Source: Acanthornis magna
Lineage: Eukaryota; Chordata; Aves; Passeriformes; Acanthizidae
Assembly: GCA_036785705.1 (NCBI GenBank)
Contig: JAWUZG010000173.1
Span: 2,589,001-2,653,000 of the forward strand
Direction of reading: 5' to 3'
DNA: 64,000 nt
Within the stretch, counting starts at the first letter, position 1. The number at the start of each line of letters is the position of its first letter. Below are positions 1 to 12,215 of the stretch, in pieces. The position numbers were made by a program, and so were the translations under genes. Below the pieces are notes generated by a model that saw nothing but the letters and a program-made list of their open reading frames with translations, did not search any database and was not told the origin of the DNA.

Positions 1-1083
1 ATTTCTGCAGAATGATCAATTTCCAGATGTCCTGAGGCTTGTCTGATACAGTTGATTTACTCATTCTCCCTCACTTCACTAATAAAGCTCAAGTCCTACA
101 TCAGATTAGAGAAGAGCCAGATTTCTTAAAGGGCCAGGAGGAGGGCTGGCATCATGGCATACAAATGCTGGGAGATACACTAATCTCTTCTGCCTCCTTC
201 CATAACCACCAAGCTGTCTTAAACAGATGCCTTCCTCTGCTGAAATCATACACTTTATCCGCTTTGGGTTAGTACAGTAATACAGACAATTAATTTGTTA
301 TCTTGTTAGTGGAAATTTAATGCAATGATCTAAAAGAACTCTTACATATTGTGATAAACTTTAGTGCCTCCAGGGCACTTCTCCTCCATAGGACTCATTT
401 CACATCCCATCCATTATGCAAATGAGATGTGGAAATAGTTTAGTTCCCCTAATGTATCTGTACACTGATGGATTGCACAAAGTCAGCCCTACTGAAACTA
501 ATGAGGTTAAATGCATCTTGCCATTCCTTTCTACTTGGGTGAACGTCTGTGCCTGTGCTCAAGAAATGTGGTGTGAGTCGTCCTCTTCACTTCTTTATGA
601 AGATAATTGTGTTTCCTGACAGGGAGCACAGTGGCAACTGCTGCAATACCTGAAGCCTGGCAAGGCATCTCTTCAGCGAGCAGAGCGACTGCGGTGGCTC
701 TGTGCAGCTGCGGGATTTTCTGGGGAGGCCTCAGGTCCTCCTCCAATTTGGGGACAAGGGTCCCAGGGCCAGGTGGAGCCGCATGCAATGGCATTCAGTA
801 TTTGATCACTGCATGCTTGTCAGCATTATCAATGAGAGGATTAAACTCCAGGAGAAAAGGGTAAGAAGGCATTATTTTTCTGATCACCAGGACAAGTCTC
901 AAGACCCCATTGCCCAGCCATAAAATGTAAATCAGGATTTCTTCCTAAAATCTAATCTTAAATCAGGATTTCCTCCTAAAATCTAATCTTACCCTGTACA
1001 CTGTCAGTGCCAGGTCATTCCACCTTTGTGCTGCCACTATGGCCCTTTCCAAAATCCCTCTAGAGCTCTCCTGGATCCCATTT
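1..1083. other. Intronic sequence, no gene seen
   Basis: This is mixed-composition unique-looking sequence. The only structure I can support is the 31-bp tandem duplication at 929-990. Confidence 0.6.
929..990. repeat. 31-bp tandem duplication (two copies)
   Basis: Two adjacent 31-bp copies (929-959 and 960-990) beginning AAATCAGGATTTC differ at one position (CTTCCT versus CCTCCT). This is a recent local duplication. Confidence 0.95.
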
Positions 1084-1356
1084 GGGCACTGGAAGGGGCT
1101 CTAAGGTACTCCTGGATCCTTCTCTTCCTTAGCATGGACATCTCCAGCTCTCCCAGCCTGGCTCCAGAACAGAGGTGCTCCAGCCCTCTGAGCATCTTTA
1201 TGGTCTCATTTGGAATTCTGCCAGCAGGTCCATCTCTTGTTTTGGGGGCTCTGGGGCTGAACACATCACTGCAAGGGGGGTGTCATCACAGCAGAGCAGA
1301 GGTGGAGAATCTCCACCATCAGCCTGCTGCCCATGCTGCTAGGGTTGCAGCCTAAG
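1084..1356 (-). mobile_element. CR1 LINE fragment, ORF2 C-terminal region
   Basis: The plus strand resembles the antisense of the CR1 ORF2 3' end: GGCACTGGAAGG, then CTCTCCCAGCCTGGCTCC, AGAGGTGCTCCAGCCCTC and AGCAGAGCAGAGGTGGAGAAT follow in the expected order. It lacks the CR1 3' tail, so it is truncated at both ends, and it is decayed. Confidence 0.8.
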
Positions 1357-1819
1357 AGGATGATCAACTGCAACTCGAATTTTAAAAGGCCAGTCTCCTG
1401 CCTTTTTCATATTTCCACTGAATTAGACTTCCTAGCAGATGCAGTCTTGATCTTTGCCTTTTGTTTTTGCTATGGGTTTCCTCTTTCCTGCATGGGTACA
1501 GGAAGAATCACTTACCCCCTCCTCTGCATATTGCCAGTGTGGGCGCCAGGAGCCTGAGGAATAAGGGACATTATTCCCTTATTGGGGTGATGAAGTGTGG
1601 TGTGTCTGGAAGCTCAGCCTTTCATGAGCTCCAGGATGAACATTTAATGGAGCTGGCGGGAGCAATTCACAATCCAGGGCAGCACAGGACAATGACCCAA
1701 GGGAAATGCAAAAGTGCTCCTGCCCAGTCCCCTCCAGGCCCTCCGTGTGCCCTTCCCAGGCCCCCAGCCCTTCAAACAGAGTGGGACTGGGATTCCAAAA
1801 TATCATGGAGGGAGACACC

Positions 1820-1848
1820 TTTTTTTTTTAAATTTTTTTTTTTTTTTT
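1820..1848. repeat. Poly(T) tract T10-A3-T16
   Basis: Near-homopolymer: ten T, three A, sixteen T. Confidence 0.95.
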
Positions 1849-4800
1849 ACTGCCAGGAAGTAATGATCACATGAAATGAGGATTTTTAGTGGCAGTTGGA
1901 TCAAAGTAGAAGAACATGGTAGTTATATGCGGGTGACAGCTATAAATAAATTTAATGAAACAAAAGATCGAGGGGTCAAAAGACTAATTCAGAGTCGAAT
2001 GCTCTGAGTTCCCAGGCCTTGTGAACAGAGCTTTAAGGTAAAGGGTTCAGAATCAAAGGCTTTTCCTACTCAGGGGCTGAAACTTTAAATTGAACAAAAC
2101 ATTACAGTTTACTGTTTTTGAAGACTGACAGAATCAAGAGGGACAGACAAAGACCTGACAGGGTTAGAGAAATTAAATTTGCCATTAAATGTCTCAGCGT
2201 ATGAATCATTTAATACACAGGGCTGAAGAATTAAATTCTGTCACATAGGGGAGAGGACAAAAATTAAAATCTGTGAAAGAGGTGAAATGAAAAAGCATTG
2301 TTTGAGGGAGGATGGTTAGGTGGAAGAGTGAAACAAAAGGCTCTTTTTTTAAAGACATGAAAAGCCATTAGGTGCACTGAGGGGCAGAAATGAAAAGATC
2401 TCCAGGTAGGAACAAGGAGCTACCTAGAATGAATAGCCACAACAAGATGAGTTGTTGCGGTGGATGAGGATTTGCTCACTGGGGAGAAAGAAAACAGAAG
2501 ACAGGATTTCTTTCTCAGGAACACAGCTGAGGAAAGACAGATGGGGAAATTTCAGTCCGTAAGTAATGAGAAGAGTCAAGGGTGGTATTTTGAGTTGTTG
2601 ATTTTCTAAACAACAGGGATGATCATTTTTAAATGTGGCAGATAGAGCTGATATCCCCTAGGCAAATAGGGTTGGGAGCAGTTTGTATTTATCACAGATT
2701 AAATGGGACACTGGCAGCTCTGGTAGGAGAGTGCTGGCATGAAGCATAGCCAGAAGAGTCAAGTTGCCAGTGGGGGGAGGACAAATGATGCACAAGGGCT
2801 GGACTGGTGTAATGATAGGAGTAATTTTTCAGGCACACCCAGAGTACAAAAAGTGATGAAAACTAAGAGAAGTTGTCAAAACAATTAGCAAAAATCTTGC
2901 TGAACGAGTTCAGCTGAGACCTTCACTAAGGAAACGCAGTGTTCCTCCAGAAATGGCTTCGTTCTCCCTGTGTATGCACTCAGCAAAAGAAAATATCTGT
3001 TCGATGCATGAATTCAGCTGATATGTTTTCCTTGCTAACATAAATGTTATATCTGCACTACACCAATTTAAGCAGTCCTGTGGTGATGTCTGTGTTAGAG
3101 AAATGAATTGTGGCGGGGATGTCGCTCAAACCCAGAGATCCATCTGGGCACACAGAAGGAGAAGAAGAGAACCAGGTGAGCACCTCCACCATGGAACTTA
3201 GTGCTGTAATATCTGCACTGATCCCCCAAGGGGTCCACACCTTTCTGCTGACCGCAGCTGCAGGTGAAGGCGGCTAAGAAACCACAAAGGTGCTTGGGGA
3301 ACAGGTGGGGTGAAGATGGATGGAAACTCACAGGGCTGATAAAAGCATCCAAGGCTGCTGATTTCTAAGTTAGCATTTTCCCTGCTGGGCAGGGCAGCAG
3401 AGCAATTTCATTTTTCTTCTTTATCTGTAATAAGCTGTGCCACAGTTCATACAACCAGAAATACTCTGAGTATGACATGCATTTGAAGTGAAATCTCAGC
3501 ACTTATTAGGGGTCTCCATAGACCCTGCAATCTAGAACAGGTAAAACTCCACTGTAACAGAGGAGTTTTTATTTTTAGAAGGTCTCATGTTGGCTTTGTT
3601 TTAAAATCTGAGTCCATTCATCCCACTTTAATGCTGATTTATCATTAACTGAGTGCTTGCTTTATCAGCAATGGAGATGAAAAATAACGTGCACTGGGAG
3701 TGCATCTATCGTTCTCTCTTTTCTTCTGTATTTCAGATCAATAGATAAGGGGTGTTTTCTTACCTTTCATGAGGAAAACTACATTAATTGACTTTAATAT
3801 GAAAACTGAAATCTGTTTAAACAGATGTATAGGTAAGCTCGTGAGTATTATTGGCAATTAAACTCAGCAACAAAGAAGATTAACAGCATTTGAAAACTAC
3901 TAAAATATGTAAAAATTGTCAAATATGGTACAATGTTTGGCTTTATTTAAATACCTCAGTGTTTCTATGAATGGAGAAAAGACAGTCAGAAGTCAGAATT
4001 TTCTTGAAGTTCATCTTTTTGCTTTTATCCTGTTAAAAAACCCAAGTGACACACTACTGTTCTGATATGAACCTTAGTGTAAAATGTTCAGTTCTACATT
4101 CTTTTCAAAGGAAAATTCTGAAGGAAATACTTTAGCAAGTGTGTTTTTCATTAAAATTCTTGCTGGAGACTGCTTCCTATAACAGTGGAAGAAGGATGGC
4201 TGAGAGACCACGTATAATAAGGTCAGAGAGTGCCTCTATGGAGCAGAGACACAAGAACGGATCTGACTGATGAAGAAAAGGTTAAAGAGGTGAAGAGTGC
4301 AAAGTGGAATGAAATAGGGAAATAGATGGAAATAGGAGACAAAGAATAGACTGGAAAGAAGTTGGAGGAGGGAAATCACTTATTACAGACATGTGTGAAA
4401 AGCAGATTGACAAGAACCAGAAGAAAGAGCATATATGGAAAAGCCTAAATGCTCTCAACCACTGACATTTGGAGTTATGCTATCAACTTTAAGGTTGCAC
4501 ATCTATGCTTGAGTCACTCTAAATTTGCAGAGAGCTTTTCTGCATGGCTTTGGTGCAAGCTTGTCTCCAGTTTTCACATTTACTGGAGCCAAACCAGAGT
4601 ATTTTAGGTTCTCCAAGCAGTGAACTGTTCTCTCCATAGCCTTACATGCTTATTTTATAGCACCAGGCAGACAAAATACAGACTGGTGGATCATGGTAGG
4701 AATATGTTCCCTTTAAGCATCCACTCTGAGAGAGCATCATGATGAAGCAAATATTATGCAAGCAAAGGTTTTTGGTTTTTTTTAATTATGATTGCTTTCC

Positions 4801-6191
4801 TGGGGTGGCAGATTTTATCGTACAAAAGCAAAGATGGAACAGAGACAGAATCTGCTGAAATTCTGACCCTGACTGAGACTTTGGTCAAGTCACAGCCCCA
4901 TGGAAAAAACAACGAATGTCAGGAAACTGCCAAGCACAGGCTCTCCAACCTTTATGCCTGAAATTAGGTTAATAGTGTACTTTCTTTTTTCAGGACTCTG
5001 TGTCCCAGTAGAGATTGACACGAGGATAGGTCCCAGTTTCAGACAATTGTTTGCAAAAGCTGGCCTTGGAAGTTTTGCAGAAAATATAGAATTCTGGAAA
5101 GAAGAAATCTAGAGGGATTTTATTTAGCAGTTTGGGTGTGAAAAGGCACTCAGGCCTTGTTTTTTCCTACTGGGAAAAGTGCCCAGGAAAACATTTCAAT
5201 CAAATTCGGTGTTTTGAATTTTGTCTTCATAAACAAATCTATGGATTTGTACTTAGCACCCTCCTGACAGTGTTTTCTTTTAATAACAACAAGAATAGCA
5301 GGTTCATCTCACTTTAGGTGGCAGCAACTCATATGTCTGCATGAGAGCTATGTATTTCAGGCTGCAAAGATGAAATTAATGCAGTCAGAAGAGTGGAGTG
5401 GGTGTTTCAGCTGAAAAAGTGGGGTCTGATTTAATGCAAGATTATTTATGTTCCAGGCTCCATTAGCTACTTTCACTGACCATATTGAAAGCTGAGAAAT
5501 CTAACTCAGGCAGCAATCTTATGCTCTGGATATCCAGATTTGGGCGAGAGGAACCATCCTCCCCCTGAAGCTCTGTGGCCAAATCACCACTCTGGTGTGA
5601 ATTCCTCCCACTCAAAAGCAGAGGCTCAAATGCGGATGGTGCATCCCTGGGCCAGGAGTCTAAAGCCTTTGCAGGCACCTGGTTGTGTTTGAAATGCCCT
5701 GAGGTATTTGAAACATCCGAGGGAGGCTGGAAGATATGATAAAGGGCTTGAGACAAGACCTCTGCCCTTCTGCAAGAGCAGCTGGAGGCCAGGCAGGATA
5801 TTCTAGGCATCTCAAATGACAGTTGACAACTACATGTGGGCAAATGAATCGAGCCCTGAGCCTTCATTCTTGCTTGTCCCAAAGCCTCTTGTGGGTAGGG
5901 AAATATCTTGTCACTGTAAATATCCTCTTGTCAACAGTGAAGGAGCAGCACAAACATGTCCTGTCAACTCTTCCCTGAACGAGAGGTAAAATGGCTATGA
6001 TACAAGGCATCAAGGTGTATGGCTGGAAATTTCAACCACAGAAATGTCCTCTGATCCTTTGGGGTGGATTTGTTACCCGGGTTGAAAATTAAGAGTATTT
6101 TTTTCTGCTGCATGGCAAGGGTCTTTGGCTTTACATTATAAAGAAGTGAGCATATGTATTTCTATTTCTGGTAAACTGAGCATAAAAATTA

Positions 6192-6222
6192 GTAATAATA
6201 ATGATAATAATAATAATAATAA
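6192..6222. repeat. (TAA)n microsatellite
   Basis: A trinucleotide TAA/AAT array about 31 bp long, interrupted once by ATGATAA. Confidence 0.95.
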
Positions 6223-7550
6223 AGCCTGTCAAATCAGCAACTTAAAATTGCAGGTGAGAGAAAAACACACAAACTTACAGGACACAGCTCTACAGTTGCT
6301 GGTCTGTACAGAAGAAATCAATGAAATAAATATATCCTATCCAACTGATAGAAGAAAAAGCCATTACTAAGTGCACAGTTTGCTTCATATGTTTTTGAAA
6401 CTACCTCAAAGAAAAAAAGGCAATATGTCTCAGAATGATGAGACAACTAACTAAGCTCAACATTTCCTCTCCCCTCTTGTTTGTCCATTCTTCAGAGTTC
6501 ATTTAGTGTTGGGAAACTACTCTGGAAGCAAAACCATCATGATGACTTATGCACATGTATCACTTAAATCCAGCTCAACCTCTCAAAAAAAATCCTTTCA
6601 AGACAGCCTAAGTTATGGTTTTGTCTTAAGCTGGGTTTCTCCACAGGAATTTCTCTCCTTCCCACAAACAAAAGAGCCATTTAATCTAGAGCTGTGAATC
6701 CTCAGAGATAGAAAAAAATCCCCCATGAAATGCCAAAGACTCATCAGTAAAATATCTTCATTGATGAAGATTAACTGTTTCAATGAAGAAAAAAACTGTT
6801 GAGCAACTGGTGGGCATTTCCAGGGCTTGCTGTGCTATTTCTGTATTGCTGTGCGGCTGTTTCTCATTCCAGGAGTTAAAGGGGGAAAAAAAAAATCTTC
6901 TGTTTTTTTAAACGATCTGAAACTACTTGGCATGCGACTTCTGAAGTGTTTAGCACAGACTTACAAAAACGTCATGAACATTTATCAGCCTAGGTCCAAA
7001 ATCTACTTGCCTGCCTTGTATCATCAGTCATCATGCTAATGAAAATACTAATGACATTTCAATTGCGTTTCAAGAGAAATGAGCTGTTTCAACTGAACAA
7101 GAATTAGAAAAAAAATTAAATTTTTGTACAAAGAGTATATCACTCTCCTTTTTTATCATTATTAATTAGATGAAGTGCTTGGCTTCAATGAAGGCTGGGG
7201 TCCCAACTGTGCCAGTCAAAATAGACATAAAAAATGAGAAATGAGCCACATCACTGGACAGAGAAAGGAAAAAAAAAAAGAACGAGAAATGAAAAAGGAA
7301 ACACAAACAAAATGTTTTCAAATCACCCAATGATGTCTAAGCTAAGTTATCTTAGTATTTTAGATGAGAGAAAAAGACATCTCTAGAGGTCAAGACATGC
7401 CACTTGGGCTAGATGGCTGTGCTTGAGTACAATTAACTGCCCCTGAGCTACCCACACTGCTCAGGCCCACAAAGACTCCCAGAAGTCAAAATATGAGTGG
7501 CAGGCAAAGAATCTTACCACCACCTAACAGCAAGTCAGCAAGACATGCAG

Positions 7551-7830
7551 CTTGGTGACAGAACAAGAGGAAATTCCCTCAAATTCCGTGAGAGATTTGG
7601 ATTGGACATTGGGAAAAATTTTATCATTGGAAGGGTTGTCAAGACCTGACAGCCAGGCACAAGCTGCCCATGGCAGGGATGGAATCCCCACCCCTGGAGG
7701 GATTTAAAAGTCTTGTGGCGGTGGCACTTGGGGACATGGGTCAGTGGTGGCCTTGACAGTGCTGGGGGAACGGTTGGACTCAATGGTCTTGGAGGGCTTT
7801 TCTGACCTAAATGATTCTGTGATTTTATGA
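7551..7830 (+). mobile_element. CR1 LINE, 5'-truncated, with 3' end
   Basis: It reads in CR1 sense orientation: GATTTGGATTGGACATTGGG, then GGTTGGACTCAATGGTCTTG, and the tail ATGATTCTGTGATTTTATGA. The 3' UTR is the subtype with a TTGGACTCAATGGTCTT block. There is no poly(A), as expected for CR1. Confidence 0.93.
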
Positions 7831-8238
7831 GTCGCACTCCTGCTCCCCAGCCCAGCTCCCTAACACAGACTGCACCTCGGGGTTGTTGCTGGGACGGGTG
7901 CAAGCAGTGCCTCTCCTCTGGAGCACAGGGCTGGCGACACAGACGGCTCAGATCTCCAGGTGGCACCACACAGCCTGGCCTCGCACGGTCAGGATGCAGC
8001 AGGACAGAGGTGCCCAGCAGATGGAGGTGTCAGTGGGTGGTGCTGATGGCCACGGGGTGTGAGCCCGTGTTTCACTGCAGCCGTGCCCCTGGATCATGTG
8101 CTGTGTTTGTTCCCTCCTGCAGCTCACATTTTCCTGCAGATCTTACACATTCATCACGTCATTTTCACAGCCTGACAACATCCAGTGCAAATTTTGCCTG
8201 TTCATCTTTTTCAATAGCCATCTTCACGAGTTCTTGTC

Positions 8239-8252
8239 TTTTTTTTTTTTTT
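8239..8252. repeat. Poly(T) tract (T14)
   Basis: A homopolymer of fourteen T within unremarkable sequence. Confidence 0.9.
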
Positions 8253-8594
8253 AAATTTCCCTGTCCTGTTGAAAAGTGGGAGTGACAGCACAGCTGAGTG
8301 GGTGCAAGGCCTGTGACCAAGGTCAACCCACCACAGATGGGGACAGAGAGGGGATGCCCTTAGGAGGTCTTGTAATATATGTGGGTGCCTCAGAAGAAGC
8401 TGGGGGTGGTGTGGGACAGAAAAGTGGGGCACTTTCTCCTGGGCATGGTTTCTGTATGGCCTGGGAAATCACTGGTGCCTGCACCACTGGGTGAGCAGAG
8501 TTGGCAGCCCAAGTCTGATCCCAAACCAAATGCTTGACATTTTGGAAATTCTGAGCAAAAAAATGAAGGGGTGAGAGATGCAATGCTTTGCCTT

Positions 8595-8655
8595 AAAAAA
8601 AAAAAAAAAAAACAAACAAAAAACCCAACCAAAACCCCAAAATTTTTAAAAAAGT
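8595..8655. repeat. A-rich tract grading into AAC/ACC-rich sequence
   Basis: A18 is followed by AACAAACAAAAAACCCAACC and AAAACCCCAAAA. The same texture recurs at 16166-16222 and 27307-27350, and as its complement at 44674-44727. Confidence 0.9.
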
Positions 8656-9649
8656 GACCGTGGAAAACCACAACAGTTCCTATGTCCCAATCTGCCCTGC
8701 CATAAAACCAGAACAAATAGGCTGCGGCACAGTTTTAAGAGTCGATTATAAAACACCCCATCAGAACATAAACATCCCACATTGACAAAGTAATCTCTGT
8801 GGATCTCAGTGGGCCTGACCTGGTGCTGCCCTCTTCCTTGTATAGTCATGAATACAAATGCAAGGTGAATGCTGGCTGCCTTCTGATCGGGTGACATTTT
8901 ACACCCATGTTACTGATGTCAACAACTGCATGAGGGAATCATGCAGAGAATCAAACTCCGGATAACCACTTGCAAAAAATAGAAGAGCAAGCCGAAGGCA
9001 TGTTTCCAAGCAGTTTAGGCATTTCAGGACTGACACTTTACATGTCTAAGTCGGTCCCTTCTGCACTCCCACATTTACTTAGGGAAAAGCCTTTTGCTTT
9101 ACGTTGTGCTATAACACATTATTTGAGCTGACGCTGCCCTATCTCGACGGGAGAGCTGTTCTCTGCTCCTGCCATCTCTCTTCGTGAGTACTAAAGCAGT
9201 GAGGAGGAATACCCCAGCAAAACTACTCAGGTATCTCTGAGATCAAAGCCTGCAACCTTTGTCTCTGGTATGCAATGGGAGAGAAATTATGGCTCGTCTC
9301 TCATTCTGCTCAAACAGTCCTTTCTCCTCTCACGCAAACAAACAAATAAAGAGCAAATGCCCTATTCCCACCTGGCATTGCTGCAATGTTGTGTTTGAGG
9401 CTTTAAAAGCGTAAAAGTCAAACCATTCAAAATGATGGGTCCCGTAGCAAATGTAACACGGTCCCAGGGGTACCTACGTAGTGTATGGTATTGCTGCACA
9501 TGGTATTAACTTTTATGTCTTCGTCTATATATGCAATGTGACTCATTTATGGTTGCTCTGGGAACCACTATGTTTACATAAATTTTAATTTCCTGTCTTT
9601 TGTTTGTTCTCTTTATCATCTTTCTGAAACAAAATTTTCCTTGCGAATT

Positions 9650-10150
9650 TTAGTGCTCAACCAATTATCCGCAGATGGAGGCACAGGAGAATTGACGTCC
9701 TCTGATTTTTCCATGTGGCCCTGGCAATGCGCCTCCACTTTGGTTTGGACCCTCTAGGAACGGCAGAGCTCCAGCAGTGTCGCTGTATTTGTACCAGAGA
9801 GGGCCTGTTCCCATGGGTCGCGACAATTTTGGTCCTGTGTCTCCTGAGATCTGGCCTAAACCTTCCTGCTGAGTTGACACGGGCCATATTTACTATATCA
9901 TAATTCATTTTCCTTGTTTTGCTTTCATTTTAAATGCATGCAGCCCATGAATTGAGTGAATCTGGTAATTGACTTCATATATATCCACGCTTGAGTTATA
10001 TGCCTTCAGATTTTGTTGTGGAAGCCCTTTGTCACCTGCTCTGATAACTAAAACAAGGTGTTTACGGCTGCTTGAAATACATCTTTTGTTGAAGCTTGTG
10101 AAACTAGTGCCTCGCTCAGCACAGACCTTGCTGCAAAACATCACTATAAA
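9650..10150. promoter_or_regulatory. Candidate conserved non-coding element
   Basis: CpG dinucleotides are retained (GACGTCC, AATGCGCC, GTGTCGCTG, GGTCGCGAC) within otherwise AT-rich sequence. A CRE-like TGACGTCC lies at 9693-9700 and an E-box-like CAGATGG just upstream. Conservation is inferred from texture only. Confidence 0.35.
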
Positions 10151-10549
10151 TGATTGAAACTGTAGAGATGCCAGTTACATGGGAAAAAAATCTGTGATGG
10201 TCCAGCTACAGATTAATGCAGTGATCTTCATGAACTTGCAATTAAAATTCAGTGTTGACAGGACCAAGCCCTGCTACTATATTTTAGGGAAACAAAGAAT
10301 AACAGATAAAGATAAATTATAATAGGTCGATGCAGCAAATACAAGAAAAATATGGCAGTTCTCAGCAGCTGTGATAGGAATCCTTCCTCTTCTTGAATAA
10401 TAAAGGCTTTTGCTAATTTTAACCAGAGCCGAATCTGAAAAACCTGCAGTCGCATGTGACTCACAGAGCCCCAAGGGAAGGGGAGGTGGGGGGAGATATG
10501 TGTGTGTGGATGTCTGTGTGTATAATCTAACAGTGCCCAGAGCTTTTGA

Positions 10550-10780
10550 GATCCTGGACCACTTCAATCGCGCAGGCCAGATTCATTAAAAACCCTGGCT
10601 ACATTCCAGCAGTTAAAATTGAAGCGGCATATTTATTGCATTTTGCTCAAATAAATCTGAAAACGTGTGAATCATATCCCTCGGAGAGATGGAGGGAAGG
10701 AGTAAACAGTCTCAGGCTCTCGCTCGGGCGCGGGGCACGGCGAGGAACAAAGATGAGGGAGGGTCACGGTCGCAGGGCAC
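10550..10780. promoter_or_regulatory. Candidate regulatory element with CpG cluster
   Basis: An AT-rich, motif-like stretch (10560-10680) leads into a small CpG cluster: nine CpGs between 10682 and 10772, six of them within 10721-10742 (CGCTCGGGCGCGGGGCACGG). The cluster is isolated in CpG-poor intron. It could be an enhancer core or a minor internal promoter. Confidence 0.4.
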
Positions 10781-10908
10781 TGCAGGATGCTTGAGGAGCC
10801 AGAGGGTTTTGGGAGGATGAGGGCTCACTCTGTCGCCATTTTCTGCACGGCTGCTGTGCTGGCCCTGAATCCTCTGTTTGGTTTTCTCTATTTTATTTAT
10901 ACCCCTGC

Positions 10909-10947
10909 ACACACACACACACACACACACTCACACACACACACACA
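10909..10947. repeat. (CA)n microsatellite
   Basis: (CA)11, one T, then (CA)8, about 39 bp, followed by GAGACACATGCATATA. It lies about 130 bp from the CpG cluster. Confidence 0.97.
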
Positions 10948-11471
10948 GAGACACATGCATATATTTTAAAGAGCTCCTCAGCTTATGCAACTCCGCTCTC
11001 TGGCTCTCTGTGGTTTTCCAGATGCTGTTCATGATGCTGGCACCTCACCCCACTTGCAGCTGCATTCAGCTGGGATTCAATTACAGCCTGTCTTGCAAAG
11101 CCAGATTGGTTTTTCGAAGATAACGTATTTTGGGGAGGAATTTTTTAATTTTTTCTTTTTTAAATTTTCCCCTCTCCGAAAAAGAAATTTTTATTAGGAG
11201 GGGAGAGGTATGACTTGTAAATTGATCTTGCCAGGTGCTGAATGGCTCCAGACAGGTCCTTAGCACCCTCAGTTCTGTTTTGCTTCACCACTTTCTTAGA
11301 GAACATGCAGTACCCCGCAGGGTTCAATTCTGTGAGAATAAAGTGCTGGCAGAGCAGGCTCCAAGCTGCTCCCACAGGGAAACTATCAGAAACAGTACAT
11401 AGATAACCATTTTTATCACCACTGATTTTACAAACAGTAATCAGCTTAAAATTAGCTAACCTAAGTATTGA

Positions 11472-11515
11472 TTTTCTTTCTTTTTTTTTTTTTTTCTTTT
11501 TTTGCAGTTTTTTTT
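11472..11515 (+). repeat. Pyrimidine-rich tract ending TTTGCAG
   Basis: A long T/C run (11472-11503) leads into TTTTTTTGCAG (CAG at 11505-11507) and more T. It is mainly low-complexity sequence. On the plus strand, antisense to SETBP1, it also has the form of a splice acceptor, but no exon is supported. Confidence 0.7.
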
Positions 11516-12114
11516 AGGAAGGATGTTAGTTAGGTGTTGCAAAACCAGGAGGTGGTTCAATAGTGCTCCAAAGTCCACTGTGGACCTTCTTGTTCAGGCA
11601 ACGTGTGGCTCTTGCCATGATGATGCTGTGCAGAGGGGGGTCCCATGTCCTGGCAGCAGGGTGGGAGGGGCAGGACAAGTTTCCAAGGCTGTGGTGTACT
11701 CTGGTGTTGGGACTAGGACCATTCCAAGGAGCACAGGGGCTGGGATGACAGTTTTTGAGCTTCAAGTCCATGTTTTCAATTCATCACTTCTTCCTATTCA
11801 GTTATTAGTTGCACTAATGAATGCAAATTAACAGTGTCACTGCTTTCTTCCAGCTTTGGATGGTGCTCAGAGGCTGAACACAGTAATGGAATGCAGGGCA
11901 GAGACACCAGTGCTCGTAAAGAGCCTTGAGAAATCAAACAGGCTAAATTCATATATCATTTATTCCCAAGACTATGCATCAGCCTGATTTTTGGGGATGC
12001 CATTTGCCCATATTTTCTGGTGGAATGCTTGGAAGCAGCTAGTAGCAGCAACCTTGGCAACCCAGGAGTTTTGACGACTAATGTTGTACAGACACTTTGG
12101 CAAATTGGTCTACT

Positions 12115-12215
12115 CTCTCCTGCCTCAGTTTCCCTTATCTGTAACAGGAGCAGAAAACACCTTATCTTGGCCACAGGGCTGACAAAAATAGTATGCAAGA
12201 TGAAGATGAAATAAA
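12115..12215 (+). mobile_element. MIR-like ancient SINE remnant
   Basis: It contains TGCCTCAGTTTCCCTTATCT followed by GTAACAGG, then ACCTTATCTTGG and AGATGAAATAAA. This is the order of the MIR 3' half (CCTCAGTTTCC, ATCTGTAA, ACCT, GATTAAAT). It is heavily diverged. Confidence 0.45.

Larger units (their letters stand above)
1357..7550. other. Intronic sequence, no gene seen
   Basis: This stretch is AT-leaning. The part around 2240-2560 is purine-rich on the plus strand. T-rich (1820-1848) and TAA (6192-6222) simple repeats occur. A 139-codon minus-strand frame at 5463-5882 has no recognisable family and is not supported as a gene. Confidence 0.55.
7831..9640. other. Intronic sequence, no gene seen
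   Basis: The first few hundred bases are GC-richer (7831-8150). Poly(T) and A/C-rich tracts follow. Open frames here (for example 7827-8285 plus and 8390-8716 minus) cross low-complexity sequence and show no recognisable protein family. Confidence 0.55.

Noticed and set aside
5463..5882. 139-codon minus-strand frame
   Set aside because: No family, no convincing splice signals and no codon bias that I can see. It is compatible with chance in 61 kb of intron.
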